DNA from: an uncultured Pelagibacteraceae bacterium
GTDB taxonomy: Bacteria; Pseudomonadota; Alphaproteobacteria; Pelagibacterales; Pelagibacteraceae
NCBI GenBank assembly: GCA_902522955.1
Contig: CABYXR010000008.1
Location: forward strand, 1 to 35,490
Direction of reading: 5' to 3'
Length of the DNA: 35,490 nt
Positions within the stretch are counted from its first letter, which is position 1; every line of letters starts with the position of its first letter. Below the pieces are notes generated by a model. It was not told the origin of the DNA and ran no database searches. It saw only the letters and a list, made by a program, of their open reading frames with translations. Below are positions 16,493 to 25,732 of the stretch, one piece after another. Position numbers and translations under genes: made by a program.

Positions 16493-17614
16493 CTAAGAAC
16501 TTCTCCAAAATTTTTTTGCTTTTTCAAAAAAACTTTTTATTACTGGATCTGGTTTATTACCTTCAATTTCGTTAAATTCTTGAAGAATTTCTTTTTGTCT
16601 TTTTGATAGAGAAGTTGGAACTTGAGTAACAATTCTAATATATAAATCTCCAAATATACTTCGTCTTAATATTGGCATTCCTTTTCCTCTTAATCTGAAT
16701 TGTTTACCATGCTGAGTTCCAGATGGAATTTTTATCTTGGATTTTCCGCCATCAATTGAAGGAACCTCAACCGTTGTTCCTAATGCTGCATCTGAGAAAG
16801 TAATTGGAAGTTCATAATATAAATTCTCTTCAGATCTTTTAAAAATATTATGATTATCAATTGATATGAATAAATATAGGTCTCCAGAGGCTCCTCCTTT
16901 AGAACCCGCTTCACCTTTACCAGATAACCTTATTCTGGTTCCATCATCAACTCCTTTAGGTATTTTCACAGTTACGTTTTCACTTCCTTGTGTTTTTCCA
17001 TTACCATTACAATTTTTGCACGGGTCACCAATGGTTTCCCCGTATCCGCTACACTGTGGGCATGTTTGTTGAATTGTAAAAAAACCCTGATTGGTTCTCA
17101 CCTTTCCCTTGCCAGAACAATAATTACACTTTATTGGTTTGGATCCTTTGGCTGCTCCGCTTCCAGAACATGTTGGGCATTTTTTATAAGTGGTATATTT
17201 AACATTTTTTTCTAAGCCTTTATACGCATCCTCAAGAGAAATACTAACATCGTATCTTAAATCATTTCCTCTATTACTAGTTCTTCTCGATGAACCTCCA
17301 CCCCCAAAATCTCCAAAAAAATCTTCAAAAATATCTGAAAATGACGAAGTATCAAAACCACCAAATCCTTGTCCACCTCCTCCCGAACCCTCGAAAGCTG
17401 CATGACCAAATTGATCATAGTTTGCTTTCCTTTTTTCATCTGAAAGTACATGATAAGCTTCGCTAGCTTCTTTAAATTTTTCTTCAGAAGATTTATCACC
17501 CTTATTTTTATCAGGGTGGAATTTAAGTGCTAGTTTACGGTATGCTTTTTTGATTTCATCTTTAGATGCTGATTTTGTAACACCTAAGACATCATAGTAA
17601 TCTCTTCTTGCCAC
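16493..17614 (-). CDS. dnaJ: Chaperone DnaJ (Hsp40)
   Basis: Co-chaperone that delivers clients to DnaK and stimulates its ATPase. 373 aa, class A. The J domain (1-70) has HPD at 33-35. The Gly/Phe-rich linker follows ([19 protein letters not shown]). Four zinc-binding repeats [24 protein letters not shown] and CKNCNGNG are complete, followed by the client-binding and dimerisation domains. The start is GTG (17614-17612) with a good AAAGGAG ribosome-binding site 7 bases upstream. It is 21 bases after dnaK, the classical order. Confidence 0.97.
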   Translation of the reverse strand: MARRDYYDVLGVTKSASKDEIKKAYRKLALKFHPDKNKGDKSSEEKFKEASEAYHVLSDEKRKANYDQFGHAAFEGSGGGGQGFGGFDTSSFSDIFEDFFGDFGGGGSSRRTSNRGNDLRYDVSISLEDAYKGLEKNVKYTTYKKCPTCSGSGAAKGSKPIKCNYCSGKGKVRTNQGFFTIQQTCPQCSGYGETIGDPCKNCNGNGKTQGSENVTVKIPKGVDDGTRIRLSGKGEAGSKGGASGDLYLFISIDNHNIFKRSEENLYYELPITFSDAALGTTVEVPSIDGGKSKIKIPSGTQHGKQFRLRGKGMPILRRSIFGDLYIRIVTQVPTSLSKRQKEILQEFNEIEGNKPDPVIKSFFEKAKKFWRSS

Positions 17615-17635
17615 AGGACGTCTCCTTTAATTTTC

Positions 17636-19567
17636 TTAGGCGCTTTTTTCTTTATCTTCTTCTTTATCTTTTTCTTTTACGTCTTCAAAATCTGCATCTA
17701 CAACGTTGTCTTTATCCTCAGGTTTCTTTTGATCTTTATTGTCTGTCTTTGTATCTGTTTTTTGCTGACTTTTGTAAACTGCTTCACCTAATTTCATAGA
17801 AACTTGAACTAAGCTTTGAGTCTTTTTCTTAATATCTTCGATATCAGTTCCTTCAAGGGATTTCTTAAGATCTGCAATTCCATTCTCTATAGCTTTTTTA
17901 TCTTCAGGAGAGACTTTATCACCGTGCTCCTTAAGACTTTTCTCTGTAGAAAATACTAAACTATCTGCCTGATTTCTAGCATCGACAGTTTCTCTTTTTT
18001 TCTTATCAGCTTCTTTATTTGCTTCAGCATCTTTAACCATTTTTTGTATTTCCTCTTCTGATAAACCTCCAGATGCCTGTATTTGAATTTTTTGCTCTTT
18101 ACCTGTTCCTTTATCCTTTGCAGAAACATTAACTATTCCATTTGCGTCAATATCAAAAGTAACTTCAATTTGAGGCGTTCCTCTGGGAGCAGGAGCTATA
18201 CCAACTAATTCAAAGTTTCCAAGAATTTTGTTGTCAGCAGCCATTTCTCTTTCACCTTGTAAAACTCTTATAGAGACAGCTGGTTGATTATCTTCTGCTG
18301 TTGAAAAAACTTGGCTTTTTTTAGTTGGAATCGTTGTGTTTTTCTCGATTAATTTTGTTGAAACTCCTCCAAGTGTTTCGATACCTAAAGATAGAGGAGT
18401 TACATCTAGTAAAAGAACATCTTTGACATCACCCTGTAGTACCCCTCCTTGTATTGCAGCACCCATTGCAACTACTTCATCTGGATTAACACTTTTGTTA
18501 GGCTCTTTTCCAAAAAAATTTTTAACAGTTTCAATAATTTTGGGCATTCTCGTCATACCACCGACTAGAACCACCTCGTTAATTTCTGCAGCTGAGAAAC
18601 TGGAGTCCTTTAAAGCTGTTTTACAAGGCTCTAAAGTTCTATCTACTAAAGATTGCACTAAAGCTTCTAATTTTGCTCTAGTAAATTTTAGATTTAAATG
18701 TTTTGGACCAGATTTATCAGCAGTTATAAATGGAAGATTTATTTCTGTCTGAGCCGCAGAAGAAAGTTCAATTTTTGCTTTTTCAGCTGCTTCTTTTAAT
18801 CTTTGTAGCGCAAGTTTGTCTGATTTTAAGTCGATGCCATTGTCCTTTTTAAATTCTGTTGCGAGATATTCTACAATTGCATCATCAAAGTCCTCACCAC
18901 CAAGAAATGTATCGCCATTTGTTGACTTTACTTCAAATACTCCATCGCCAATCTCTAAAATTGAAATATCAAAGGTACCTCCACCTAAATCATATACTGC
19001 AATTTTTTTACCACCTTTTTTATCTAAACCATATGCAAGTGAAGCAGCAGTTGGCTCATTAATAATTCTTAAAACTTCTAGACCTGCAATTTTTCCTGCA
19101 TCTTTTGTTGCTTGTCTTTGAGAGTCATTAAAATAAGCTGGTACAGTAATAACCGCCTTTGTTACTGCTTGACCCAAATATTTTTCAGCAGTTTCTTTCA
19201 TTTTTTGCAATACGAAAGCGGAAATTTGAGATGGGGAATATTTCTTACTTTTACCTTCTACCCAAGCATCTCCATTTTCAGATTTTATAATTTTATAAGG
19301 TACTTTCGAGATATCTTTTTGAACAGATGGGCCGTCAAATTTTCTACCAATTAATCTCTTAACTGCATAAATTGTATCTACTGCATTGGTTACAGCCTGC
19401 CTTTTAGCAGGTTGACCAACTAGTTTTTCGTCATTTTCTAAAAAAGCTACAACGGAAGGAGTAGTTCTTGCTCCTTCTACGTTTTCTAGCACTTTAGCTT
19501 GTGTTCCATCCATTATAGCTACACAAGAATTAGTTGTTCCTAAATCAATTCCTATTACTTTACTCAT
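17636..19567 (-). CDS. dnaK: Chaperone DnaK (Hsp70)
   Basis: ATP-dependent Hsp70 chaperone. 643 aa. The N-terminus [19 protein letters not shown] is the nucleotide-binding signature. [19 protein letters not shown] and [18 protein letters not shown] are the other two Hsp70 signatures, and the linker [17 protein letters not shown] precedes the substrate-binding domain. The C-terminal tail is Asp/Lys/Glu-rich and ends EEDKEKSA instead of the EEVD of eukaryotes. It lies between grpE (61 bases upstream) and dnaJ. AAAAGGAA upstream is the likely ribosome-binding site. I saw no CIRCE element in the upstream spacer. Confidence 0.98.
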   Translation of the reverse strand: MSKVIGIDLGTTNSCVAIMDGTQAKVLENVEGARTTPSVVAFLENDEKLVGQPAKRQAVTNAVDTIYAVKRLIGRKFDGPSVQKDISKVPYKIIKSENGDAWVEGKSKKYSPSQISAFVLQKMKETAEKYLGQAVTKAVITVPAYFNDSQRQATKDAGKIAGLEVLRIINEPTAASLAYGLDKKGGKKIAVYDLGGGTFDISILEIGDGVFEVKSTNGDTFLGGEDFDDAIVEYLATEFKKDNGIDLKSDKLALQRLKEAAEKAKIELSSAAQTEINLPFITADKSGPKHLNLKFTRAKLEALVQSLVDRTLEPCKTALKDSSFSAAEINEVVLVGGMTRMPKIIETVKNFFGKEPNKSVNPDEVVAMGAAIQGGVLQGDVKDVLLLDVTPLSLGIETLGGVSTKLIEKNTTIPTKKSQVFSTAEDNQPAVSIRVLQGEREMAADNKILGNFELVGIAPAPRGTPQIEVTFDIDANGIVNVSAKDKGTGKEQKIQIQASGGLSEEEIQKMVKDAEANKEADKKKRETVDARNQADSLVFSTEKSLKEHGDKVSPEDKKAIENGIADLKKSLEGTDIEDIKKKTQSLVQVSMKLGEAVYKSQQKTDTKTDNKDQKKPEDKDNVVDADFEDVKEKDKEEDKEKSA

Positions 19568-19628
19568 AAATTTTAATATTCCTTTTAATTACAATCCTTA
19601 TATGGGTGTTTTTTTCTTCTCTACAAGG

Positions 19629-20213
19629 TTATTTATCCTCTTTTTTTTCATTATTTTCGTTATTTTTACTCGCTTTTTTCTTAGCTACGCTTACCAAGGC
19701 AGGCCTTAAAAGCCTATCGCCAAACATATATCCGGCTTGAACCTCTTGTAAGATGATCCCAGCCTCTACATTTACATTTTCTATTTCTGACATAGCTTGA
19801 TGTAAATTTGGGTCAAATTTTTTTTTTTCCGTGTTAATTTTCTTAATCTTATTTTTTTCAAATATCGAGATTAAATCTTTTTCAATAATTGTTATATTTT
19901 CAATAAATTTTTCTAAATCTTTATTATTCTTTAATGTTTCATCATTTTTTATTGCTTCTTTTGCTCTATGCAAGTTGTCTAAGATTGCCAAGCTTTCTTT
20001 AGCAAAATTAAAAGAACCAAATTCAAAAGCGTCTCTAATTTCTTTTTCAAACCTACGTCTTTGATTCTCAATCTCAGCAAGTGATCTTAATAATTTATCT
20101 TCTGACTCTTTAAGCTTATCCTCAATAGATATTTCTTTTTTTAAATCAGAAGTTGCCGATTTAGATTGGTCCTCTTCTGGTTTATCTGCTTCATTTTTAA
20201 CATCTGAACTCAT
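19629..20213 (-). CDS. grpE: Nucleotide exchange factor GrpE
   Basis: Releases ADP from DnaK to reset the chaperone cycle. 194 aa. The acidic, disordered N-terminus (to about 30) leads into a long coiled-coil helix, LKESEDKLLRSLAEIENQRRRFEKE, and then the conserved FAKESLAILDNLHRA. The C-terminal beta wing has FDPNLHQAMSEIE and VQAGYMFGDRLLRPALVSVAKK. A basic/charged tail follows. It is the first gene of the grpE-dnaK-dnaJ run; the repressor gene hrcA, which often precedes grpE in other bacteria, is not here. The divergent rdgB starts 44 bases away. Confidence 0.96.
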   Translation of the reverse strand: MSSDVKNEADKPEEDQSKSATSDLKKEISIEDKLKESEDKLLRSLAEIENQRRRFEKEIRDAFEFGSFNFAKESLAILDNLHRAKEAIKNDETLKNNKDLEKFIENITIIEKDLISIFEKNKIKKINTEKKKFDPNLHQAMSEIENVNVEAGIILQEVQAGYMFGDRLLRPALVSVAKKKASKNNENNEKKEDK

Positions 20214-20224
20214 TGTACTTGGTA

Positions 20225-20230
20225 TATAAT
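20225..20230 (+). promoter_or_regulatory. Candidate -10 box for rdgB in the grpE/rdgB spacer
   Basis: A perfect TATAAT sits in the 44-base divergent spacer, 27 bases before the rdgB ATG. No convincing -35 is found at 16-18 bases upstream. The same AT tract (minus-strand ATTATATA) could also serve grpE. The match is strong but unsupported by a second element. Confidence 0.35.
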
Positions 20231-20257
20231 GTTTAAAATAAAAATTACTAGGTACAG

Positions 20258-20833
20258 ATGAAAAAAATACTAATTGGCACCCACAATGTTGGAAAATTTA
20301 GAGAATTAAGCATTTTAGTGTCAAAAAAAACAAAAAAAATATCACCTAAAATACTGAAAATTAAAAGCCCAGAGGAAACTGGTAAAACTTTCAATGCGAA
20401 TGCAATGTTAAAAGCCAAATATTTTGCCAAGTTCACTGACATTCCTGTCATTTCTGATGACTCAGGCCTATGTATTAAATCTCTTAATAATCGACCAGGC
20501 ATTTATTCTGCTAGGTGGGCAAAAAAATATGGAAGCTTCAATAAGGCAATGAAATTTATCCTAAAAAAAATGTCAAAAAAAAACGATAGGTCAGCAACAT
20601 TTGTTTGCTGCTTAGCCCTTATACTTGACAGAAAAAAAACAATATGTGTGACAGGAAAAGTTAAAGGCTCAATATCCTATAGCATTAAAGGAAAAAAAGG
20701 TTTTGGATATGATCCAATTTTTATACCAAACACAAAGTTAATTACCTTCGGGCAAATGCAAAAGAATAAAAAGATAAAAATGGATCACAGATATATGGCA
20801 TTTAAAAAATTAAAAAAAAAAATTAAAATTTAG
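20258..20833 (+). CDS. rdgB: Non-canonical purine NTP pyrophosphatase (RdgB/HAM1)
   Basis: Hydrolyses dITP, dXTP and ITP to monophosphates, keeping deaminated purines out of DNA and RNA. 191 aa. The N-terminal nucleotide loop GTHNVGKFRELS corresponds to the TxNxxK motif. ISDDSGLCIKSLNNRPGIYSARWA (from about 66) has the catalytic acidic pair at 67-68. GFGYDPIFIP and the C-terminal DHRYMAFKKL (in place of SHR.xAl) complete the pattern. The 3' end overlaps the convergent LpoA-like gene by 11 bases. Confidence 0.94.
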   Translation: MKKILIGTHNVGKFRELSILVSKKTKKISPKILKIKSPEETGKTFNANAMLKAKYFAKFTDIPVISDDSGLCIKSLNNRPGIYSARWAKKYGSFNKAMKFILKKMSKKNDRSATFVCCLALILDRKKTICVTGKVKGSISYSIKGKKGFGYDPIFIPNTKLITFGQMQKNKKIKMDHRYMAFKKLKKKIKI

Positions 20834-21977
20834 TAAATTTTCCGTTTTTAGCTTTATAAATATTTAAACTTTGTATTATCTTTTTATTTCTGAAAGCGAA
20901 TGTGCCTATTTTACCTTTAATATTATTTTTGAAAGAAAAATCATTGACTGAATTTATTTTACCGTTTTTTTTCCATGAGTAATAAATTAAACCCAAAGCA
21001 TCGTAAGTTAATATAGTAATTTCGTTTGGATAATTTTTGAAAACTTTAAAATATTTATCTTTATATTTTTTAAATTCTTTATAGTTTACAGAAGGATAAT
21101 ACAATTCTTTTACTGTATTTTCATAAAAAATACTTTCATCAAACCATTGGTTTACAGTAGTAAACAAAACTTTTTTTTGGTCAACATCCGTGAACACTAA
21201 AGAAGTCAAAACACTTTTTAAACTGTTTCCGAAGTCGATAATTATAACAGAGTCAAAATTTACATCGCCCAGTGTATATTTTTGTTCCAATCTTTCCAAT
21301 TGGCGCTTTGATTGCTCATCGTCCTTATCTTCAAACATCTTTTTTCTCAAGTTGAGATTTCTTTTTCTTTGAGAGTAGTTTGTTAATACTTCTATTTCTC
21401 CAGTTAAAATTCTAGGATCTGGATTATATTTAAATTTTCTAAAGTTTTTAAATTCTAATTTTTCGAGCTTATTTTCAATTAAATCTGTATATTGATTTTT
21501 TGGAATAAGAATAACAGTTTTATTTTTTTTTTGTTTTTTTATAAAATTCAATAACGCTATCATTTGAGATTCTAAACTAATTCCTATACTAATTATGTTA
21601 TTCTGAAATTCTGGATCTATATTAGAAGGTGATATAAATACTAAATCATTGAATTTTTTTACTTCATTAAAATCAGAATGATTAATTGGTCCGATTATAA
21701 TTTTTGCTCCTTGAGATCTAATTTCTCTAACTGCATTATTTAATTTTTTAGGCTCTTCAAACCCTGAGTCTCTTGGTATTAAAAAAACATTTTCATCGTC
21801 TATTTCTTTCAGAGCCATCTGAAGAGAATATAAAAGAGAATTTCCAAGATTTTTGTACTCACCACTTAAAGGAGCTAACAAGCCAATTTTAAGTACACTA
21901 TTATCTTCATTACTAAATAGATTAGAATTAAAAAAAATTAATATATAAGTTAATATTATAATGATTCTTTTTTTCAT
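20823..21977 (-). CDS. Penicillin-binding protein activator LpoA-like, periplasmic-binding fold
   Basis: 384 aa with an N-terminal signal segment (IIIILTYILIFFNSNLF, no lipobox Cys) and a type I periplasmic-binding fold: LKIGLLAPLSGEYKNLGNSLLYSLQMAL, FLIPRDSGFEEPKKLNNAVREI and GAKIIIGPINHSDF. This matches the C-terminal domain of LpoA (YraM), which activates PBP1A; alphaproteobacterial homologues are often labelled penicillin-binding protein activator or amino-acid-binding protein. Position next to divergent rsmI with a BON lipoprotein beyond mirrors yraM-yraL-yraP of enterobacteria and favours the LpoA-like reading over a nutrient-binding protein. Its ATG is only 3 bases from that of rsmI. 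Confidence 0.8.
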   Translation of the reverse strand: MKKRIIIILTYILIFFNSNLFSNEDNSVLKIGLLAPLSGEYKNLGNSLLYSLQMALKEIDDENVFLIPRDSGFEEPKKLNNAVREIRSQGAKIIIGPINHSDFNEVKKFNDLVFISPSNIDPEFQNNIISIGISLESQMIALLNFIKKQKKNKTVILIPKNQYTDLIENKLEKLEFKNFRKFKYNPDPRILTGEIEVLTNYSQRKRNLNLRKKMFEDKDDEQSKRQLERLEQKYTLGDVNFDSVIIIDFGNSLKSVLTSLVFTDVDQKKVLFTTVNQWFDESIFYENTVKELYYPSVNYKEFKKYKDKYFKVFKNYPNEITILTYDALGLIYYSWKKNGKINSVNDFSFKNNIKGKIGTFAFRNKKIIQSLNIYKAKNGKFTKF

Positions 21978-21980
21978 TTT

Positions 21981-22823
21981 ATGAACTTATCTAATAACAG
22001 CTTATATATTGTTTCAACTCCAATAGGAAACTTAGATGATATAACTGTTAGAGCGATAGAGGTATTAAAAACTTCAGATATAATTCTTTGTGAAGACACT
22101 AGACACTCTTTAAAGTTGCTTAATCATTTTAATATAAAAAAACCGTTAATTTCTTATCATAAGTTTAATGAAAAGAAAGAACTTGAAAAAATAATAAGAT
22201 ATATAAATGAAGGCAAAATTTTGTCTTTAATATCTGATGCTGGAACCCCTATGATATCAGACCCAGGGAGAATTTTAGTTAAAACTTGTATCGAAAGAAA
22301 AATAAATGTTGTGCCAATACCTGGAGTTTCATCAATTACAGCGTCTATGAGTGTTTCCGGTTTTGGCGATCAGTTTATTTTTTATGGATTTTTGCCAAAA
22401 ACTGAAAAAAGTTTAGAAAAAATACTCACTTCTTTATCTAATATAACTTATTCTCAAATATTTTTTATTCCTGCAATTAAAATCAATTATTATTTAAAGG
22501 CACTGAAAAAATTTTACAAAGGAAGAGAAATACTAATTGCAAGAGAAATCACAAAGATTCATGAAACATTTTATAGAGGAAATATTGATACATTAAAAAT
22601 GTTTAAAACTCAAATTAAAGGAGAGTTAACAGTTGTATTATCAGAAAAAGACATTAAGAATAAAATACTAGATGAATCAGATATAAGAAAAAAAGCTAAA
22701 ATTTATTTAAAAAAATACTCTTTAAAAGATGTTGTTGAATTATTATTTAAATCAGAAAAAATTCATAAAAAAAAGATTTACCAGATATGTTTGGATATAA
22801 AAAAAAATGAAAAAAATTACTAG
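21981..22823 (+). CDS. rsmI: 16S rRNA (cytidine-1402-2'-O)-methyltransferase RsmI
   Basis: Methylates the ribose of C1402 in the ribosomal decoding centre. 280 aa. The tetrapyrrole-methylase fold shows YIVSTPIGNLDDITVRAI at the start, ILCEDTRHSLKLLNHF, the SAM-loop LISDAGTPMISDPG (near 81) and VVPIPGVSSITASMSVSG. FYGFLPK and the REITKIHETFYRG block follow. The shared spacer with the LpoA-like gene is only three bases and there is no visible ribosome-binding site. Its last 17 bases overlap the BON lipoprotein gene. Confidence 0.95.
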   Translation: MNLSNNSLYIVSTPIGNLDDITVRAIEVLKTSDIILCEDTRHSLKLLNHFNIKKPLISYHKFNEKKELEKIIRYINEGKILSLISDAGTPMISDPGRILVKTCIERKINVVPIPGVSSITASMSVSGFGDQFIFYGFLPKTEKSLEKILTSLSNITYSQIFFIPAIKINYYLKALKKFYKGREILIAREITKIHETFYRGNIDTLKMFKTQIKGELTVVLSEKDIKNKILDESDIRKKAKIYLKKYSLKDVVELLFKSEKIHKKKIYQICLDIKKNEKNY

Positions 22824-23385
22824 TATATTTTTAATATTTTTTCTGGTCTCATGTACCACTGCAGGAAGATTCGGAGCTGGTGTAGATATTACCTTTGATC
22901 CGAGAACTATAGGAATGCAAATAGACGATACTATTATGCAAAAAAATTTAAACGCCAGGTTAGCACTTACAGAAAAAAAATATTTCCTTACAATTCAGTC
23001 AGAGGTAATAGACGGGAGGATTTTTTTATCTGGGAAAGTTGATCAACCTGAGGAAAAAATAAGGATTACAAAAATGGCATGGGAAACAAAAGGAGTTCGT
23101 TCGGTCAAAAACGCAATAACTATAAAAGGTCAAAGTGATTTCAAAAACACTGCAAAAGATATTCTTATTACTAGCCAGTTAAGAACAGCATTAATAATGA
23201 ATAAAAAAACTAAAGCAAGAAATTATACTTTAGAGACTATCGATCAAAACATTTATATTTTTGGAATTGCAATGGATGAAGAAGAACAAAAAGAAGTAAT
23301 CAAAGAAGCAAACCAAATTTATGATGTCAAAAAAATTATTCCATCAATATACTTAGCCTCAGAATTAAGTAGAAATAAACTTTAA
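22807..23385 (+). CDS. BON-domain outer-membrane lipoprotein (DolP/YraP-like)
   Basis: 192 aa. A lipoprotein signal sequence (SIFLIFFLVSC) gives a lipobox Cys at residue 16. Two BON-like modules follow: about 45-108 (LNARLALTEKKYFLTIQSEV, IFLSGKVDQPEEKIRITKMA, GVRSVKNAITI) and about 115-185 (LITSQLRTALIMNKKTKARN, IYIFGIAMDEEEQKEVIKEA). This two-BON lipoprotein layout is that of DolP, which supports outer-membrane integrity in E. coli. It overlaps rsmI by 17 bases and should be co-translated with it. The 3' end overlaps the convergent malic enzyme gene by four bases. Confidence 0.88.
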   Translation: MKKITSIFLIFFLVSCTTAGRFGAGVDITFDPRTIGMQIDDTIMQKNLNARLALTEKKYFLTIQSEVIDGRIFLSGKVDQPEEKIRITKMAWETKGVRSVKNAITIKGQSDFKNTAKDILITSQLRTALIMNKKTKARNYTLETIDQNIYIFGIAMDEEEQKEVIKEANQIYDVKKIIPSIYLASELSRNKL

Positions 23386-25658
23386 TATTCAATTACGTGT
23401 GCTGAATATGCTGCTATTGATGCAAGGTTTAAAATATCAGAGGTACTTGATCTAAGGGGGGCCACTTCAATTGGAAGTCCCAAGCCAATTAAAAGAGGAC
23501 CAATTAATTTTGCTCCACCAAAAACTTTCATCATCTTTGTTGATATCGCTGCGCTATGCAAAGCAGGCATGATAAGAATATTAGCATTACCAACAATTTT
23601 AGAAAAAGGATAAGTCTCCTTATAAATTGGATTTAACGCTACATCTGGCTGCATTTCTCCATCAAAGTCAAAATCAACTTTTTCTTTTTTAAGTAATTCA
23701 ATAGCAGCTCTTACATGTTTTGTATTTTTTGAAACTGGGTTTCCGAACGTCGAATGAGATAGGAAAGCAACTTTTGGATCAAATCCGAATAGTCTTCCTA
23801 CTCTTACACAAGATTTTGCAACATTTACTAATCTTTGTGATGAAGGAAAATCTTGTACATTAGTATCAGCTACTAAAACAGTTTTCCCTTTTGAATTTAT
23901 CATAGTCATACCAAAAATTTCTTCTCCAGGTCTGGGAGCAACAACCTTTTTCAATTTTTCAATTGATGCCGCATAATGTCTTATGTTACCGGTCACCATT
24001 GCATCAGCATCCTTACATGCGATCATGGAGGAACCCCAAGCAATACGGTCATTTCTTACTAATCGATCCACATCTCTTTCCAATTGCCCTTCTCTTTGCA
24101 GTTTTTTGTATAAATGTTTAACATATTTTTCTCTTTTTTCTTTATTAGTAGAATTTATTATTTCGATTTTATGATTTTCACCTAAACCAATTTTTTTTAA
24201 CTGTTCTTTAATTCTTTTTTCTGCTCCGATTAAAATAGGAATACCAAGTTTATTTTTTCCAAACTCAATAGCAGCTTTTAACATATTTTCATCTTCTCCT
24301 TCGGCAAAAATTACTCTTTTTGGATTTTTTCTAACTTTGGCATTTATACCTTGCATCAAGGACATAGATGGATCTAGGCGATTAGTTAATTGTTCTTTGT
24401 ACAAATAAATGTCATTAATTTTTTTTCTTGCAACACCACTTTTCATTGCGGCCTCAGCAACGGCAGCAGGAATTACACTGATTAATCTTGGATCAAAAGT
24501 CGATGGAATAATATAGTCCTTACCATATTTAGGTCTATCACCTCCGTATGCTGCAACAACTTCATCTGGTACGCCCTCTCTTGCTAACAAAGCAATAGCT
24601 TTCGCAGCTGCTACCTTCATTTCTTCATTGATTTCTTTTGCCCTAACATCAAGCGCCCCTCTAAAAATATAAGGGAAACCTATTAAATTATTTACTTGAT
24701 TAGGATAATCTGATCTGCCAGTGGCTACAATAGCATCAGACCTTGCTTCATTGATAATTTCTGGCTTGATTTCTGGATCAGGGTTTGCGCAAGCAAAAAT
24801 AATAGGATTTTTTGCCATAGATTTTACCATTTCGCTTGAGACAACGTCTTTCGCAGACAAACCTAAAAACACATCAGCACCCTTCATGGCTTCTTTTAAA
24901 GTTCTCAATTTAGTATTAGAAGCAAATGATGACTTGAATTGATCAACATTTTTTCGACCTTTGTAAATAACTCCTTTACTATCGCACATAATAATATTTT
25001 CATTTTTTACCCCAGAGCTTTTAAATAAATTTGTGCAGGCTTGTGCAGAAGCTCCTGCCCCATTGATTACTACTTTGATCTCATCTATCTTTTTATTACA
25101 AACATCCAAGGCGTTAATCAGGGCAGCCAAAGTAATTATTGCTGTTCCATGTTGATCGTCATGAAAAATAGGTATATCTAAATATTCTTTAAGTTTTTGT
25201 TCTATAATGAAACAATCTGGTGCAGCTATATCTTCAAGATTTATTCCTCCGAATGTATCACCGATATTTTTTATAGTTTCAACTATTGAGTCAACGTTGT
25301 TACTATTTATTTCTATATCTATAGAGTCTATGTCAGCAAATCTTTTAAACAATACTGATTTACCTTCCATTACAGGTTTAGACGCCAATGATCCTAGATT
25401 ACCTAATCCCAAAATTGCTGATCCGTTACTTATCACAGCTACTAAATTCCCTTTACTTGTGTAATCGTAAGCTAAGTTTGGGTTTTTAGCTATTTCTTTA
25501 ACAGGCGCGGCCACTCCAGGAGAGTAAGCTAAAGACAAGTCTCTTTTGGTTGTTAAAGGTTTGGACGAATTTATCTCAATTTTGCCTGACTTCCCTTTTA
25601 TATGAAAATCAAGAGCTTCTTTATCAGAATAATGATCAATTTTGGATTTTTTTGTCAT
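23382..25658 (-). CDS. maeB: NADP-type malic enzyme with C-terminal phosphotransacetylase-like domain
   Basis: Oxidative decarboxylation of malate to pyruvate, linking the TCA cycle to pyruvate and NADPH. 758 aa, two domains as in MaeB. Malic enzyme part (about 1-420): SLAYSPGVAAPVKEIAKNP, FKRFADIDSIDIEI, IFHDDQHGTAIITLAAL and nucleotide-binding VVINGAGASAQACTNLF. The C-terminal part (about 430-758) is phosphate-acetyltransferase-like: RVIFAEGEDENMLKAAIEFG, KVAFLSHSTFGNP and GLPIEVAPLRSSTSDILN. In the family this domain is usually regulatory, not catalytic. It stands alone, convergent with the BON gene and divergent from murJ. Confidence 0.95.
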   Translation of the reverse strand: MTKKSKIDHYSDKEALDFHIKGKSGKIEINSSKPLTTKRDLSLAYSPGVAAPVKEIAKNPNLAYDYTSKGNLVAVISNGSAILGLGNLGSLASKPVMEGKSVLFKRFADIDSIDIEINSNNVDSIVETIKNIGDTFGGINLEDIAAPDCFIIEQKLKEYLDIPIFHDDQHGTAIITLAALINALDVCNKKIDEIKVVINGAGASAQACTNLFKSSGVKNENIIMCDSKGVIYKGRKNVDQFKSSFASNTKLRTLKEAMKGADVFLGLSAKDVVSSEMVKSMAKNPIIFACANPDPEIKPEIINEARSDAIVATGRSDYPNQVNNLIGFPYIFRGALDVRAKEINEEMKVAAAKAIALLAREGVPDEVVAAYGGDRPKYGKDYIIPSTFDPRLISVIPAAVAEAAMKSGVARKKINDIYLYKEQLTNRLDPSMSLMQGINAKVRKNPKRVIFAEGEDENMLKAAIEFGKNKLGIPILIGAEKRIKEQLKKIGLGENHKIEIINSTNKEKREKYVKHLYKKLQREGQLERDVDRLVRNDRIAWGSSMIACKDADAMVTGNIRHYAASIEKLKKVVAPRPGEEIFGMTMINSKGKTVLVADTNVQDFPSSQRLVNVAKSCVRVGRLFGFDPKVAFLSHSTFGNPVSKNTKHVRAAIELLKKEKVDFDFDGEMQPDVALNPIYKETYPFSKIVGNANILIMPALHSAAISTKMMKVFGGAKLIGPLLIGLGLPIEVAPLRSSTSDILNLASIAAYSAHVIEY

Positions 25659-25732
25659 TTAAAAATGTATATGTAATATAATTATAATATTTCATTTATT
25701 ATTTATTATTTGTGGCTTAATTTAGAATTAGT
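25659..25732. promoter_or_regulatory. Divergent maeB/murJ promoter region
   Basis: A 74-base, almost pure A/T spacer between divergent genes must hold promoters for both. TATAAT at 25683-25688 on the plus strand and its minus-strand counterpart (25686-25681) are candidate -10 boxes; no good -35 is positioned for either. Nothing else is recognisable. Confidence 0.35.

Noticed and set aside
16866-17499. Several overlapping frames antisense or shifted within dnaJ
   Set aside because: They arise from the Gly/Cys-rich dnaJ repeats; dnaJ itself has complete domains and a good ribosome-binding site.
18336-19121. Plus-strand frames of 101-138 aa inside dnaK
   Set aside because: They mirror the well-conserved dnaK coding sequence and show no recognisable domain or start signal.
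20825-20841. Palindrome AAAATTTAGTAAATTTT at the rdgB/LpoA-like junction as a terminator
   Set aside because: It is entirely A-T apart from the central base and leaves almost no loop, so any hairpin would be very weak; similar tracts are expected by chance in this composition.
23382-25658. Malic enzyme as an artificial fusion of two genes
   Set aside because: The malic enzyme plus phosphotransacetylase-like layout is the normal architecture of MaeB.
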